Shown: positions 12,601-25,827 of the stretch, piece after piece
Layout of the letters: each line of letters starts with the position of its first letter
How positions within the stretch are numbered: the first letter of the stretch is position 1
Source of the DNA: Rhodamnia argentea
Lineage: Eukaryota; Streptophyta; Magnoliopsida; Myrtales; Myrtaceae
Assembly (NCBI RefSeq): GCF_020921035.1
Contig: NC_063155.1
Coordinates: 29,629,294-29,693,293 of the forward strand
DNA length: 64,000 bases
Direction of reading: 5' to 3'
Position numbers and translations under genes: made by a program
The notes under the pieces: generated by a model
What the model saw: only the letters and a program-made list of their open reading frames with translations
Database searches by the model: none
Told to the model about the DNA's origin: nothing

Positions 12601-13400
12601 AAATATCAAGCATAGTTTCCCAACATTCCTAGGGCGGTGTAAAGACACATTATTCTTTGTTTGTGTTCTGTCCTTTCAAAGATAAGCCGGGCGGGCTTTG
12701 CCGAGATCGAGCTGAAGAGTCATGATCCTTTAGTTGCTTTCCCCTTCATACTCACCCGTTTTCCGTGTGTTACTGAACGTGAAGTGTTCGTGCTTCTCTT
12801 TTAACTTTGATTGACAAGTAATGATAGTAATACTTCAAAAGATTTTCTGTTCTTAGTTTATCCGATTTCATGGCCATTGCTTTTGGATGCTTTTCCTATT
12901 GTTCGGAAGACTTCATTGATGAACTTAATTTCCAACTGCTGCAAAATTCATAAGGATCTCCAGTCAAATCTCTGTGTGCGTTAGACAGCTTTTGCAGCAG
13001 ACAGAAAACTCATGACTTGTCTGAAGAACTCAGCTAGTAGAGATGTCCATAAGACAGGTTGTGACTTGAGAGACATAGTCGGATGTCCGTGTATAAATGT
13101 AAACCCTACATGAAATGAGAATTCTTTTTATGACTCTTTCATGACCTCTTGTTGCAGTAGCCCTACGTTTTATTATCTTGCCATTTTTGGGAGTTCTCAG
13201 ATTTGTTCTCTTTGGGTTTGTATCCAAGTAAAACATAGGCGTGACTGATGGGTTCGTCAATATGAAATTACCCTCATCCAAGTGCCTTGAGTTCATGTGA
13301 GGTTCAACGTTGGGAATCAGTTTAACCATCGGTGATCAAAAGACCCATGAAAATGTTTTCTCCGATCCGCCCTGAAGGATTATCCGTCGCAGTTCTTTCA
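9640..13400 (+). other. Probable MIR172 primary-transcript region
   Basis: This region holds the miR172 hairpin and little else. A CT/TCCC-rich stretch at 9780-9830 looks like a plant 5' leader, and T-rich DNA with scattered GT and AG splice-like sites follows. Short frames (for example 10784-11185 and 11605-11967, 120 codons) have no recognised homologue and are probably non-coding. Primary transcripts of plant microRNAs are often kilobases long and spliced. The limits given are my estimate. Confidence 0.45.
10516..10646 (+). ncRNA. MIR172: MIR172 precursor hairpin
   Basis: The mature miRNA lies on the 3' arm at 10611-10631: it starts AGAATCTTGATG and ends GCTGCAT, the miR172a/b form. The star strand lies on the 5' arm at 10533-10553 (GTAGCATCATCAAGATTCAC...). 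The two pair almost fully with the usual offset. The stem extends to AGTCG/CGACT at 10516-10520 and 10642-10646, and the loop has its own small stem (ggcgat/atcgcc). miR172 represses AP2-type genes (AP2, TOE, SMZ) and promotes the adult phase and flowering. The mature sequence, star and fold are all directly visible. In Arabidopsis, from memory, MIR172a sits beside a PPR gene and near CPN60A, as here. Confidence 0.97.
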
Positions 13401-15109
13401 CCGTTTGATTTACTGTGCATATCCCTTTTTATGCTTTTCGGATGGATTCCTGGCGCTTGTACAAAAAGAAACGAAATGCCCTTATCTTAATTATCAGTTT
13501 CTCGTTCTATATAGATGATTTGGTGGATATATAGAGCAATTCACAATCCAAAAGCCATGGGACACAAGGGTTTCCAGTTCGGGGATTGAAGAGTATTCAT
13601 TCAAATCTCATCAACTACATGCAAACGGTTCTAAGTCATGGCGACCTGCACATGTTGAAAGTCTGAACCTTATCGGTTCAGGAGGCTTGCATAGTACTTC
13701 ATGAGCCTTCAGAGAGCTAAACCTTTGTGCCGGTGCCCCTAGATTATTTAGAAAAAATTATGCTTTTTTAGTGGAATTTCACTTTTGTCCGAGTATATGG
13801 TTGGCATAATCCACCGTACTAAATCTACGCAAAAGTTGTCCCGTTGCCAAGACACTTACTAGTTAATGGAAATAATGGTCCCCATGCAAGCATTGCCTGG
13901 TTATAATTGAGGGGTAGTACGATCAAGAACCTTTGCAACGACCATTATAATGGCATTCCTGCACTAGACTCCTCGACTGCTCCCTAAATTGAATGGCTCC
14001 CACACCATCGCAGTACAGCCGAAATGAACCGGTCGACCATCTTCTTTGCTTTAGTTATATCCAGAGGAATGTGTGCACGGTTCTTTCGGACGGTGGCGCC
14101 ATGATCCACGTGATCTAACGGCTAGAATGTGTCGGGTTTGCGCAGTAACGGCTCTCAATGAACATGCCGTGAATTCATGGCTTTTGGCAAACGGGTCGGA
14201 AGAGAAGTTACTTTTGTTAGGTTGTCCAAGAAGAAATGCATAATGAGTTCCGCAAGACACTTGTTGTGCAGGAACTTTAATGTCTCCGAAATCATTTTCT
14301 TCGGGCACAGCTCGTTCTTCTTCTCTTCTTTTCAGAAAAAACACAGCTCATAAGTAAAAGTTTAAAAGTTGCATCATGTTCTTTTCAACATATATCGAAA
14401 CTGTTTAATTTTTGCTCGTGAAGTTGCTGATCTCATTAAGAAATTAGGGCTCTTTTGATAAAACCGTTGATCATTTTAGAGTGATTTTCTTACTTTTTAA
14501 TTAAGTTATTTAGGTCAAAGCTAGTTACCGTCAACACTCGAGCTCAATCACGCTATGGCTCAATAATTTAATGAGATCATTGTACAAGTTCCGTAAAAAA
14601 AACTTGACGAGGGAATACTAATGTTCTCTATTATCACAAGACTCGCCGTTACACTCTTCTGTTCAAAAAATGTGAAACCATCGAATTAGCTTAGTCGACT
14701 ACGTATATCAACTTCTACTCTCAATTTTGGACATCTAAATATGAGATTTTTCTTCTTTGTTGCGATCACCGACTAGTAACTTTTTTCAATTTTCATAGTA
14801 ATTTATTCATCATGGGATTAGTAAAACTTCCGACTAACAAAGTGGATACCGATAGGAAGCCGCTAGCCTAATAATCCGACAAGACGGTCATTATTTCTAA
14901 CCACATGATTTTTCAATTAATGAGCCCTTCATGCAAAATACGCGACGATGGTGTGCGGATCTACGGTAAAAAATAACTAACAGTAGTGTCAGACTATCAA
15001 GGAAGCATTTTTCGTACTGATATGCACATAATTAACGATACCCTTATTAGACCTAGTCACGAACTTTGCGTCTCATGGCTCGCCCAAGCTCTCTCGGACC
15101 AAATGGGTG
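13401..15109. other. Intergenic between MIR172 and PPR gene
   Basis: No gene is supported. The minus-strand frame at 14051-14344 (97 codons) resembles nothing known to me. Confidence 0.45.
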
Positions 15110-15215
15110 CGAAGGGCCAAAGAGCACTTAAGAGAGGTCTTGGACCAAGACTTTTCAAGTAAAAGTCTGACCCAGTAAGATCGGGCCCGATCCAAGAAAG
15201 GCCCGGCCCAAAGAT
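15110..15215 (+). promoter_or_regulatory. Site II-type GGCCCA motifs upstream of PPR gene
   Basis: Motifs include 'gggccaaag' near 15114, 'gggcccgatcc' near 15183 and 'ggcccggccca' near 15201-15211, some 430-530 bp before the start codon. Site II elements (TGGGCY/GGCCCA) bound by TCP factors are typical of genes for organelle proteins. Confidence 0.45.
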
Positions 15216-15639
15216 TTGTATCTACAACATGTTTATTGACATTTGATACCTAATTTATGGCAAGCTTCATATTTTCTCTTATCGCAGTTGCTCTCGGGCG
15301 GAAGGCGAGGAGCTTGCGATGTCTTCCGGAACTAGGAGCTTACCTCTACCGACCGGATAACATGATAGGCTCGACCTTTATGGCCGTCTCGGCCCACAAT
15401 CCCCTCGAATTCATACATGATTGGTAATTTTTCAATTTTAGGGTATTGTAGTAGGAAGAAAGGCTCCATTTTCAAGATCTCTGAATTATTCATTCTGTGT
15501 GATCCTGGGCCGGGTCCAACGGTCGCTAAAGCACGTTGAAAGCCAATTGAGTTTTTTCGCTCGAGCCAGGCAACCGAATAAACCGTCAAGACCTCCCACG
15601 ATCTGCGATCTTTTCTTCTTCTTCTTCTTCCTCCATGAG

Positions 15640-16914
15640 ATGACTCAGAAGATCCCACCAGCCGCCCTCAAGGCTTTGACGGATGGCAGGCCAACGCGAT
15701 CTCCGTGTCTCTACGGCGAGCTCTATCTACGTATCGATAGGATCATTGCCCCGAAGACCCTGTTCGACCCTCCTCCCAGGCCACTTCTCTCCAATCTCAG
15801 CCACGCCTTGCTCAGCCGAATCCTCTCCGACCCTCATTTGCATTCCTCGAAATGCTTGGCCTTCTTCGATTACCTTTTGGAGAACCAGCCCTCCCTCTCG
15901 TTCCGTCCTAATCTACGGTCGCACCTAATTCTAGCTTGCAGGCTTCTGAAAGCGATGAACTTTAGCGAGGCGGAGCGGCTGTTGAAATCCGTGCTGATCA
16001 GTCGAAAAGGCCCGTGTCCGTTTCCGGTCATCGCGTGTGTGATCGAGAAATGTTTCGTTAAGGCACGAATTAGAGCGAAGTTACTGGAAATGATGTTCAA
16101 AGTTTACTCAGAACATGGGTTGTTTGATCAGGCTTCACTGGCATTTGATTATATGAGAAAGAGGGGAGTGCAGATAAATGAGAGGGCGTGTACTGTGCAC
16201 TTGCTTGCCCTGAAGAGATCTGATGAGGTCGGGTTGTGTGTGGAATTTTTCAGCAAGATGGTCGACTCGGGTATTGGGATTTCTGTGTACTCTTTGACTG
16301 TTGTGGTTGATGGATTGTGTAGGAATGGAGCGGTCAAGATGGCGAGGGAGTTGGTGGAACAAATGTCCAGAAAACGTGTAGAACCAAACATCGTCACGTT
16401 CAACACACTCGTTGATGCTTGTGCGAAGTGGTGGAATCTTCACGAATTAGACTTGGTGCTGCTCTTGATGCAAAAGGAAGGAGTCGAATTCAATCCCGAA
16501 ACGTATAAATTCCTAATTGATGGGTACACGAGCTTTGGATGGGCGAAAGAGGCCGAGAAGCTGATATTGCAAATGCATGATCTTGGTTTGAAAGTTGACA
16601 CCCATGTGTATAATCTGACCATCAGTGCATTCGGTAAAGTACGGTCCGCAAGTAGCGCTGTCAAGCTGTTCGACGAAATGACAAAGAGAGGTGTTGAGAA
16701 GAATGCCGACACGTACTGGGCTTTGATTAGCGGGCTCTGCGAAGTCGGAGAGATCGATGAGGTTATAAAATACAACGGCGAGGTGCGGAGGAAGGGAATT
16801 CAAATGGGTGAGGTCATGATGGAGAGAGTAGTAGATACTTTTCGCAAGAGAGGGATGGTAGATGAAGCTTACAATTTCCTTGCTGACACGGAGAAGAGAG
16901 AGACTAAGAGCTGA
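15640..16914 (+). CDS. P-class pentatricopeptide repeat protein
   Basis: A single-exon protein of 424 residues with about seven to eight 35-residue PPR motifs in the C-terminal two thirds. Clear ones begin near NIVTFNTLVDAC, NPETYKFLIDGY, DTHVYNLTISAF and NADTYWALISGL. PPR proteins bind organelle RNA, one base per repeat, and act in processing, stability or translation. There is no E, DYW or SMR domain, so it is P-class. The first true ATG in the frame is 15640; the frame is open further upstream but without an ATG. The N-terminus has basic and hydroxylated residues that could form an organelle transit peptide, but the compartment cannot be settled by eye. The gene is intronless, as most PPR genes are, and converges on the LPA1-type gene. 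Its nearness to MIR172 matches, from memory, the Arabidopsis At2g28050 setting. Confidence 0.9.
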   Translation: MTQKIPPAALKALTDGRPTRSPCLYGELYLRIDRIIAPKTLFDPPPRPLLSNLSHALLSRILSDPHLHSSKCLAFFDYLLENQPSLSFRPNLRSHLILACRLLKAMNFSEAERLLKSVLISRKGPCPFPVIACVIEKCFVKARIRAKLLEMMFKVYSEHGLFDQASLAFDYMRKRGVQINERACTVHLLALKRSDEVGLCVEFFSKMVDSGIGISVYSLTVVVDGLCRNGAVKMARELVEQMSRKRVEPNIVTFNTLVDACAKWWNLHELDLVLLLMQKEGVEFNPETYKFLIDGYTSFGWAKEAEKLILQMHDLGLKVDTHVYNLTISAFGKVRSASSAVKLFDEMTKRGVEKNADTYWALISGLCEVGEIDEVIKYNGEVRRKGIQMGEVMMERVVDTFRKRGMVDEAYNFLADTEKRETKS

Positions 16915-17946
16915 TCATATTTGCCTACGAGAGCATAGCAAGCGCATCATGCAAAATGAGCAGGAATGAAGAAGCCAAAGATGCTTGCAAATTGAAATGC
17001 AATGTTCATTTGCCGCTCCATAGAAGGCGCTTAGACTTCATGTTGATTAAGATGCAGATGCGTCGGTATGGCTTGACGATGATGTATCTTCAAGTTAAAA
17101 AGCATAGACTCGAGTATATTCTGTTCGTCATTCAAGAATGGAGATTTTGAGTGCATTGAAGAAGATATGTCATCTGTGAGCAATAGAGAGGTCAGACTGG
17201 CCGAAGCTCAATGTATTGCACCCAAACTAGGAAAACAGAGCAATGGTCTAATAAATCCATGCACACTGGATATCTCATTCCGCGGCAAAACAGCAAGAGC
17301 CTATTTTCCTCCTCCAGGAACTGGTTTTGCTTGGAATGGATGCTTCGGCCGACATTGCAGATTTGCAAGAGAATGGTTAGTGCAGTGAATTCAAGTCTTA
17401 AGCTGAGAGGGGGCATGCAGATTGGTTGCCGATGACGATACTTTGAACCCCTTGAATTGAAAAACGGAGTAGTTCGGTCGCACTTGGTGCTCTGTGACCT
17501 TCACTTCTCCTTCCTCCCCTCCCTTCGCGAATACCGTGCCTACAATTGTGGTCCTGTATCCCGGGATTTCTCGTTTAGTTCAAGAAAATGAAATGGCGGG
17601 ACTCTTTCCTTGGATGGCATATCATATCATTTCCAAACAGTATCGAAACATCTGAGAGTGATTCTCACGAAGGCATAACAACACGCCGCCCAAGTCTCCT
17701 ATCGACAAAACTTAACTGAGGCAAAAACAGAGAGAATAAGGAATGAGATTTATAAAAAAAAATTAGAATCTCATCGTTGAACTCCTCCGTTGTTAGATTA
17801 GACAGGAAAAAAAAAAAAAGGAGGAGAAAGAAACCACCTACTTCCCTAACCAGACAAAGCAAAGCAGCAAAAGATGTACAAAGGAAACCAAACTTGTTAG
17901 AGAACCAAAAGGTCAGTCCAAACAAAACTCTTTCCCTCCTTGGCTC
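16915..17946. other. Convergent intergenic spacer with 3' UTRs
   Basis: This lies between the stop codons of the PPR (+) and LPA1-type (-) genes and should hold both 3' ends. Small frames at 16956-17435 show no family resemblance. Confidence 0.5.
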
Positions 17947-20900
17947 TTAAGGGGCCCCGGACAGAATGGGATCTTTAATAATTGACCCGTCATTGCTCCC
18001 AAAGGCGGGTATACTTAGAGACCGTTTCCTCATCCTCGCTTTGGGTGTTGTCACACGCCTCTCGTTTTTCTCCACGAGCACAGAGGCATAAGAGCACAAC
18101 GGCTCAATCTTCTGCTCCTTGCTATGCTTGAGGAAAAGGTCCAGATTTTTACTGTATTTGTCCTCTCCCACGTTCGCCCCCAGCGCCCCAGGAGCAGAAA
18201 GTGACTTCTCTCGCAATTCCTCGTCATCGTCTGAACAGTACCCATTCTCCAGTACATCTTGCATAGCAAGATCGTCGTACTCTTCGTCTGATTTAGTAGA
18301 CTGCTCATCGACTGATCCTACCTGTTGAGGGCAATACTTCTCCAGTCAACAAATAGAGAAGAGCACCACAAGGGTGCAGGACCACTTAAGAGAGAGACTC
18401 AGATCAAAGAGGAAACTCATACCTCTTCGTGGTCGTGTTTATTATCATCGTCGGTCAGATCTTCATCGCTGTCCACTGCTGGATCATCGGCCTCCTCATC
18501 ACTTCCATGCACGGAGTGGTCTTCCTTCAGCTGAAAAGTATAACGAGTATAAAAAAAAACTCAGCAGAATTTCGCATTTTGTACAACAACAATGCAATCA
18601 TTCCCTGGGAACGAAATGCTTGTGAAGTTGTGTATTTACAGATTAAAGTACAACATACCTCCTTGGCAGGCCCATCAGACGCCCTTGGTGAGCTGCAACA
18701 AGACGAATAGTATTTACTGCCATTATCAGTCCAATCAGCCCTTGATTCATCAACACTTCCAGCATAGCTTCCAGCATAGCTCGTGCCTCCATCACTGGGC
18801 CAAGCACTGATTCCAAAATGACCAAACTGAAGATTAACTGGCTCAGCCTTTCCGATCTGCAATGGACCGTACATAGGGTTGCCTATTCCATTCTCACTCC
18901 CGTTGCCCGACACAGGCTTCCCGTTACTGTCGACTGAATTCACAGGCCAAGCCCTGGCAACAGATCCATCTGTATTTAGAAGTGCCATCAGATGCCTAGA
19001 AGAACCTTTTCTCTGGATCAGCTGAAACATCCCCTTAGAGCTTAAGGAATTTGCAGCACGTTGGTTCCTGTACTCCTCATCAATCACAGAAACTGTGTTC
19101 GTCGTGGGATCATAAAGCTGCTCCCCTACTTCGCGCCTTCGAAGGCAACTAAAAACTGTGGCATGGATTGCCGCCACACTCCTATCAACATTGGTATTGT
19201 TTACTTTAGGGACCAGATGCTTGTCAGCCCTTTTACAAAGATAGTCCTGTATTGTTCTAATATTCTTTATGTACTTCACATATTTATTTTTCGCTGGGTC
19301 CAGTGTCATGTACTTTGCACGAACGGCAAATCGTTCCATGTGCTTGTCTTCATTTGTAATATATATCATAAACGGTATGATCGAGGGATGCTTCTTCATT
19401 AGCCCCATCTGCATTAAAAGGAAAGTAATAACCAAATTAAGCCTAAGGGGAGATCCTTGCAAACCCAGAAGTGTACACGGTACAGGAGAGATAAAAGGAA
19501 GTGGACCAGGATGAGCTTACCACAAAATTGAGACTCAAGTGAACACCTTCAACAACTACTGATTCTTTCCGCTCTTCCCATGCGGTGATCAAACGATCGA
19601 GACTGTCAATTACCATCTCACTTTGTGCTTTAAATCCTTCAACAGCCATCTGTTTTGGACTGATTAATTCAGGAATTGCTCCACTTATTTCAGATGCTGC
19701 GGCATCTGGTTTCCCAGGCTTTGATCCATCAGATGTCTCAGCCTTAACAGTTGAGCGCGAAATGCCAGCTAATTTAGTGGCTTTCCTCTTAGCCTTTGCT
19801 TCTGCAACCGCAACGGGATCCAAGTGTTCTCCTGCATGGTATGTGGAAGCCCAGAGTAAAGGGTTTTGCTTCTCATCCACAAAACTCCTCATCATGTGCC
19901 GAATGGAGTCAGTTGATACCACCGTAGTGATTCCAAGCCTGCTACCCTGCAGGAATGAGCTTCAAAAATCAATATAATTGGGAACAAAGATAAGTGCAGA
20001 TAAAGCAACGCATTCACTTTGTACAACTAACAACTCCACGTAACATGAAAAGCGATAAAGGATTTCCAGTTCCAGCCCCAAAAAAAATAACAAAAATATG
20101 TAGTGAAGAATGCAGCGATAGATAGCTACTATGAACTCCCTAGAACAAAAACCATCCAAGAAAAACTAAAGAACATTAAAGTTCTCAGCTAAAGATATAC
20201 CAGCAATGCAGACAAAGTAGATTTCCCACATCCACTAGTGCCACATAACAGCACGGTTACGGATTCTTTCCGTTCTCGTATTCTGCAGCAGAAAGGCAGG
20301 AGATAATGCTTGAGAAAACATAGACCTCCTCCATGATGTAAATGGTAAATGACAAATCCCACAGTCCATATGGTAAGTAGCAGTAATCACAATTTGCAGA
20401 GTTGAAGGTAAGTTTTATCATAATTGCTGAAAAAACCCATAAAACCATAATATGCCTATGATGCAACCAAAGCAGTGCATTCCCGAGAGTGGAGCTTATG
20501 TTTTCTCCCAAGAAGAAAGTTGTTGATGAGGAAGATCTATATTACTAGCTGCGAGATATTGAAAAATGTACCTGCAAGCTAAAACCAAGTCAGCCTTCTG
20601 ATTTGCGCCCACATACTTATACTCAGAAAGACTGCTGCATACAATATCTAAGAAAGTTTCTCTCCTGACAACAACAGTTCTTCGCCTTTTGTACAATTCA
20701 AATGCTCCTGAACTGGAATGTTTGTGTGATGCTGCTTTACAGGTATGCCCCTTTGAAGCATCAAAATTAGACGCTACCTCCATTCCCTCTGGAAAGAAGG
20801 CATCCACAGAGGCTTCATTTCTCATCAATTCAAAGACCCGTTGGCTTATCTGGTGCAGAAAGAAATAAAACACATCTTAAACCTTAACCTTCACATGTAA

Positions 20901-21917
20901 CTCGCAAATACAGATATAGACAACCTCAAAAGGATGTCATGCAACATGTTTCTTTACGGAAATAAACATCGCTCTCACACCAAACCCAGGAATCAGATGA
21001 ATCAGCTTATAAAGAAGCATTGAAGTCCCAGTCAGCACGGCCAAAAGAATTCAAACAATCAAATTTGCATAAATTTTAATGGATCGTACAATGTAAAAAA
21101 AAAGTATTTTATGAGGGACAAGATCTGAGGTTTTCTTAATTCAAAAGCCAAAGAGGTGCACTTCTATAATACTGTTACACGAAGAGGTCAAATGAGGCCA
21201 GCAAAATAGAAGACGACTTTCAAATGCACGAATTGTCATGCCTTTTGAAAAGTAAAGGTGGAGCTGACATAGGAAGAGAGGTTCCGCAAGAAACAACAAT
21301 ACCAATCACCCAATATGAAAAACAAAACGACTGAACTGCCACAAAATTCGCTGAATGACAGAAATCTCAGGCGTCAAGATAGATTCATTACCCATTCACA
21401 AAGAAATTGAGTCGCCAATATATAAGAATGCCGGCAATTTCGCTCTTTGAAAGAAGAAATACCGTCCGAGTATTACTACAACAATCAATGAGATCTTATA
21501 ATTTGTGCTACAGCTTGAGGCCCTACAGGGGAAACTATATAAAAAAAAATTGAAATTTCGCAGAACAGATTGCATGCAAGAAATATATCCGCCTCGCAAA
21601 GACCTTCGCCCACAGAAACCAACTGATCGCAGGGTAATGCAGAATTGCGAATATGAAAAGGCAAAATGCAGCTCCAAGCTTCAGCAGAGAGCGAAAGAAC
21701 GTCAAAAAACAAGACACAGAACAACAAGCTCACGAACCAGAGGGAAGAGAGACCAAAGCATAAATTTTACCTTGAAGGCGTGTCGAGCCTTGCATCCCAT
21801 GAGCTGAAGAGTGCTCTGGAGAACAGGTCGCGTGTAACGAAACGACTCCTTGCCTTTCTCTCTCTTCTCTCCCTCGTCCACCACCGCTATGTACAGAACT
21901 CTCGCCACCTCCGCCAT
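17947..21917 (-). CDS. LPA1: LPA1-type P-loop kinase (2-phosphoglycerate kinase-related)
   Basis: Seven coding exons, all GT-AG and in phase: 21917-21771, 20849-20572, 20282-20201, 19946-19521, 19408-18659, 18530-18423, 18321-17947, giving 721 residues. The N-terminus ([18 protein letters not shown]) opens an ATP-cone-like part ending ...CKARHAFK. The Walker [10 protein letters not shown] is at residues 156-164, split from the rest of the P-loop domain by an intron. The conserved block [12 protein letters not shown] and the stretch from [20 protein letters not shown] onward match the plant LPA1 family. The C-terminal third is acidic and serine-rich, probably disordered. Rice LPA1 mutants have low seed phytate; the domain resembles archaeal 2-phosphoglycerate kinase, but the plant reaction is not settled. 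Length is normal and no damage is seen. Minus-strand CTGAAG-type acceptors and every phase agree, so the model is firm. Confidence 0.94.
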
Positions 21918-22460
21918 TGCTCCTCCTCCTACCTCCACCTCTCTCTCCCTCTCCGCGTCGGCGCACACCACAAAACAACTACACAGGAAAAAACGTGAGA
22001 AAAGAATCAACGGAGGAAAAATTCAAAATCGGCTGACCAATTCAAGCAACCCAGACGAAACTTCAACGGAAGAACAAGCAACCAGCAAACGTCCGATACA
22101 ACCACCCCCATCCCCCCTCCCAAAAAAAGAAAAAAAGAAAAGAAGGAGAAAATATCGCAGCCGATGGCCGGAGGCGGAGGTTTGAATCGCGGGCCGGAGA
22201 GAATCCGGAGGAGAGGGCGATTACGGGGGCAATGCGGGTGACTCGGGACGCGAGGTGAGGCGGATCGAGGATCGAACCTGAAGGAAGAATTCAGAGAAGC
22301 GGTCGGTCTAGGGCTTGGGAATCGCGATCGCGAAGCTCGCTCTGCGTTCGGATCGGTGGAAGAACTCCTCGTTGTTGCTGGCGTATCTTCATGTCTCGTG
22401 TCACCTCGCTAACACGCATCGCACCACCGCGCCCTCCACGAGTCTCTCCCTCTTTATAAA
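21918..22460 (-). promoter_or_regulatory. 5' leader and core promoter of LPA1-type gene
   Basis: A TATA-like TTTATAAAGA lies on the minus strand at about 22460-22451, some 540 bp before the ATG, above CT/GA-rich DNA. A possible leader intron could run from CTTCAG|GTTCG (about 22278) to TGTGTAG (about 21985). The leader intron is inference from splice-like words only. Confidence 0.35.
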
Positions 22461-24310
22461 ACAAAACAACTGACCTGCAAAACTCTCTCTCTATCTCTAG
22501 AGCGCTTTCAACTCTAAACTGGCCGATCTCTCTCTAGAGCGCAATGACGAATTTGACATCGGTTTGGCTCCTTAATTACGACGCGGCATGCCCCTCGCTT
22601 TGATATTTAATGAGGTGGGAGGTCCCGTGGGCCCGTGGGCTGGATCGTAATTTCGTGGAAATTGAGGGGGGTAACTCGCGGGCGTTTTGCAGTTAACCGC
22701 CTCGTACTTAATCTCGAAGGAAAAAAATTTGGGAGATGGACTAAAAAAAAAAAAAAAAATCCTATTTTACGCCGTGACCCAATTTTGGCAGAAAAAGGTC
22801 ATAAAGTAATGACCTTTATGCTTTTTTTGGGGGGGGGTTAGAAAAAAGCAATAAAAAATGACGAGGAATTTGTTTAGCCGGATTATTATTTCTAAATTTG
22901 TACTGATTAACTTTTACATTTTTTTACTGTTTTTAAAGGTTTAAATTTCAAAATACAACATTTCATATCGACCCTCGGGTTCGGGTGGAGTGATTCGGAT
23001 TCGAGTTAGGGTGTCGTTTGGAAATTAGCGAGAGAAATATGCTATCTTTATATGACTGTATATGTATAATAAGGGTATAAGTGGGAAAAGAACAATAAAT
23101 ATGTTAAGTAACTAATATAAATCCAGGTGAATCCTTCCAAATCGGTGAGATTTCGATGAAATTAAAACGTACGTGAAATTGACTGAATCGGTCCATTTGA
23201 AACTCTTCCAATATTTTTTCCAACCTTCTCACAATTACAGTTCATTGCCCCCTGCTTCTTCCTAATCCACCCAATACACACGATGTTAATGGGTGAGATC
23301 ATAAGTAAGTTTTCATGATTCTAAACATTCGGAGATTTCTTTGATGAGAAATTGGAGACGCGCAATGATTTTTGTTTATAACCCCGGTCTGTCTGGTTTC
23401 TTTTTCAATGAATCACGGACTATTTTCGTGAAATACGACTCGTTTTTAATTGAGAAAAGTTCCTTGGCTATAAAAAAAAACTGCTGAATGTGCAAACTCG
23501 TCAAGAAAAGTGAATCGCTGAAAAATCCGGGACTTGCCATGGAAAAAACACTATTAATCGTAGAAAATAACAACAATTTCGACCAAAAAAAAATGAAAAT
23601 AACAATCATAAAAGGAAAAAAGAAAAAAAAGAGAGAGACAATACAACGAAAGGTAAATGCTCGAACGTGCCTCGACGCAACCTCTTTGTCATGAAAACAA
23701 GAAACGGATATGTCCCATGAATTGAATCTTTTAGCAAGTCCTTTTGTCGCCAAATATGCAAATTTCCGAAGCGATTTGTTTGTGACGTCGAATGCGAATA
23801 AATTTACCGTCCCATGCAAAGGATCGGAGCTTTCGATCGCATACCCATACCACCTCAAAGTCGGGTAAAATTATTGGTTTCGATGGATACTTCAAGCAAC
23901 GTTGATTCGTAACATTGATATAGAGTTATTATTTAGAATGGAAAAAAAATAAAATCTCTCTATCACTCCAATCACACAAATATAATCGGTTTAGGATGAT
24001 CCGTCGCTAGCGCATGCACACTACCGTTGCACGCACGCTACTGTAGCAAGTCATCGCGCTTTTAATGTGTAAAAAGAGACTAGACCAAGTCGAAAAAATT
24101 AGGCATCTCACTCCATATTCTTTAGTTGATGTAGCTTATGAACTAATCACATCAAGGTGCGCCTCTTTCAAAAGGAACCGTGAAGTGATGTCGAAATAAA
24201 AATTGTACTAGTGATGAGTGGGGATCCTCATGGTGACATAAAACTCTTTCATGGGAATTGCCAACTTCGATTGCGACTCCAACGTTGTCAAGCACAGCTT
24301 GAGCCTTTGA
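22461..24310. other. Intergenic, nothing recognised
   Basis: A minus-strand frame at 23376-23858 (160 codons) contains a poly-F run encoded by poly-A DNA and resembles no family. I do not call it a gene. Confidence 0.4.
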
Positions 24311-24710
24311 GTGATGTCGGGTCGGTTCGATATTACAAAAAATTTCAAATTAATACACATATGACAAATTTTTCTCAAATTAATTTTTTATCATAAAAAA
24401 TATTAAATCGGTACATCCATGACAAACTTATCCCGTTAGTTTCCGTTAAATTGTGTTAATATCACTAAAAATCCCAAATCGGTACACCCGTGATCAGTAA
24501 AAGGTAAAAACCCGAAATTGATACACCCGTTAACCGCCATGTATATCATCTACAACAATTTGACGGTGAAATTTAAAGAAAACTAACGGAAGGTAAATTT
24601 ATCATGGATGTATCAATTCAGGATTTTTTGAGGTCAAAACAATTAATTTGGGATAAATTTGTTAAAGATATACCAATTTGAGATTTTTATGATATTAATC
24701 CCCTAAAAAA
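24311..24710. mobile_element. Foldback element with repeated arm units
   Basis: The left arm units ('aaatcggtacatccatgacaa') and right arm units ('atcatggatgtatcaattca') are inverted copies of one another, each repeated two to three times around a short centre near 24530. The same units occur at 4955-5235 and 60636-60950. There is no coding potential. Confidence 0.6.
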
Positions 24711-25827
24711 AATAAGTGAATCTCTTACGAAAAATACTATTAAAAGCATAAACTATGTCATCGCGACATCAATACTTCGAAATTTGTTTTGGTGTTCTTA
24801 AGCTTTACCCATTACAACATTGATATATCAATTTATTTATTTTTCCGACACTAGAGTAAGTTTGGGATTTTTTGTGAATAAAAATTCAGTGAGCAATTGA
24901 ATTCCATATATATAAAAAAAAAAAACGAATTCCCTCCCAATCGAATTCGTCAATTGTTTATAATTACCATTCAAAGGACCCACTAATTGCCCCATGTTCC
25001 CCCACATTACATCGAAATCTAGTTGGGAAGATATTCTATCATATTTAGGACCGTTGACTGGGACCGTGCCATTCCATTGGGTTTCGCCTCGAGACCAGCT
25101 CTCCTCCCGTGGTTTCCTCGTTCTTCGCTGGTTGTGGTGGGGGCGGGGACGACGACTTTGAATTGGTGGTCACATCACTCACGTTAATTTAGTAAATCGT
25201 GTAAAGCTGGACGATGAATTGCCACGGCTGCCGGGTTAACGACTTTAACTAATTTGACTCGAAGTTAGGTGTCGTCGATCCACGGGATCCGGTGCATTTG
25301 ATCCGTTGACCTAATCTCCCCGCCGACCCGCCCGTCCTAAGCGGGATTAAGTTTGATATCGTGGGGCTCTCTTCCACGTCTCTAATCTAGATTGCCTTTT
25401 TTTTCCGTCTAAAGGGGACAACTAACGCGATCGATGTCGCCCGCGAGCCCATGTATAGGATTGGCCATCCGTATTTTCGCTGTCGAGATCTAATTTTGTT
25501 GCATTGAGCGCTTCTGATCTGAATGAATTGTCGCGTATTTCTTAACATTTGATAAAGTGAAATTTTTGTTTCGGAGATATATAAAACGGGGCAAAAATTT
25601 GTGTAAAGGCATCGTACCGATGTCCATAAATATCGAATGTGTTATTGGACGTATGAGACTGATGGATTGAAAAGGTCGACCATTGTACGATACATTTGTT
25701 TATTTTTGTTTCATCTTTTTGTATGAAAAGATCGATCCAAGTACGACACGAGCACGATTAGGTTGCGCGCAAACACTTAACGCGTGTTTTGTAAACAACC
25801 CGTCTGTGGTTTCTTGCAAACTAATTG
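24711..25827. other. Intergenic, nothing recognised
   Basis: No supported gene. The part at 25000-25450 is richer in GC but has frequent stops. Confidence 0.4.

Noticed and set aside
15499..15639. Longer N-terminus for the PPR protein
   Set aside because: The frame is open to 15499 but that codon is GTG; the first ATG in frame is 15640.
23376..23858. 160-codon minus-strand frame with membrane-like stretches
   Set aside because: The hydrophobic run comes from poly-A DNA read as phenylalanine; no family resemblance or splice support.
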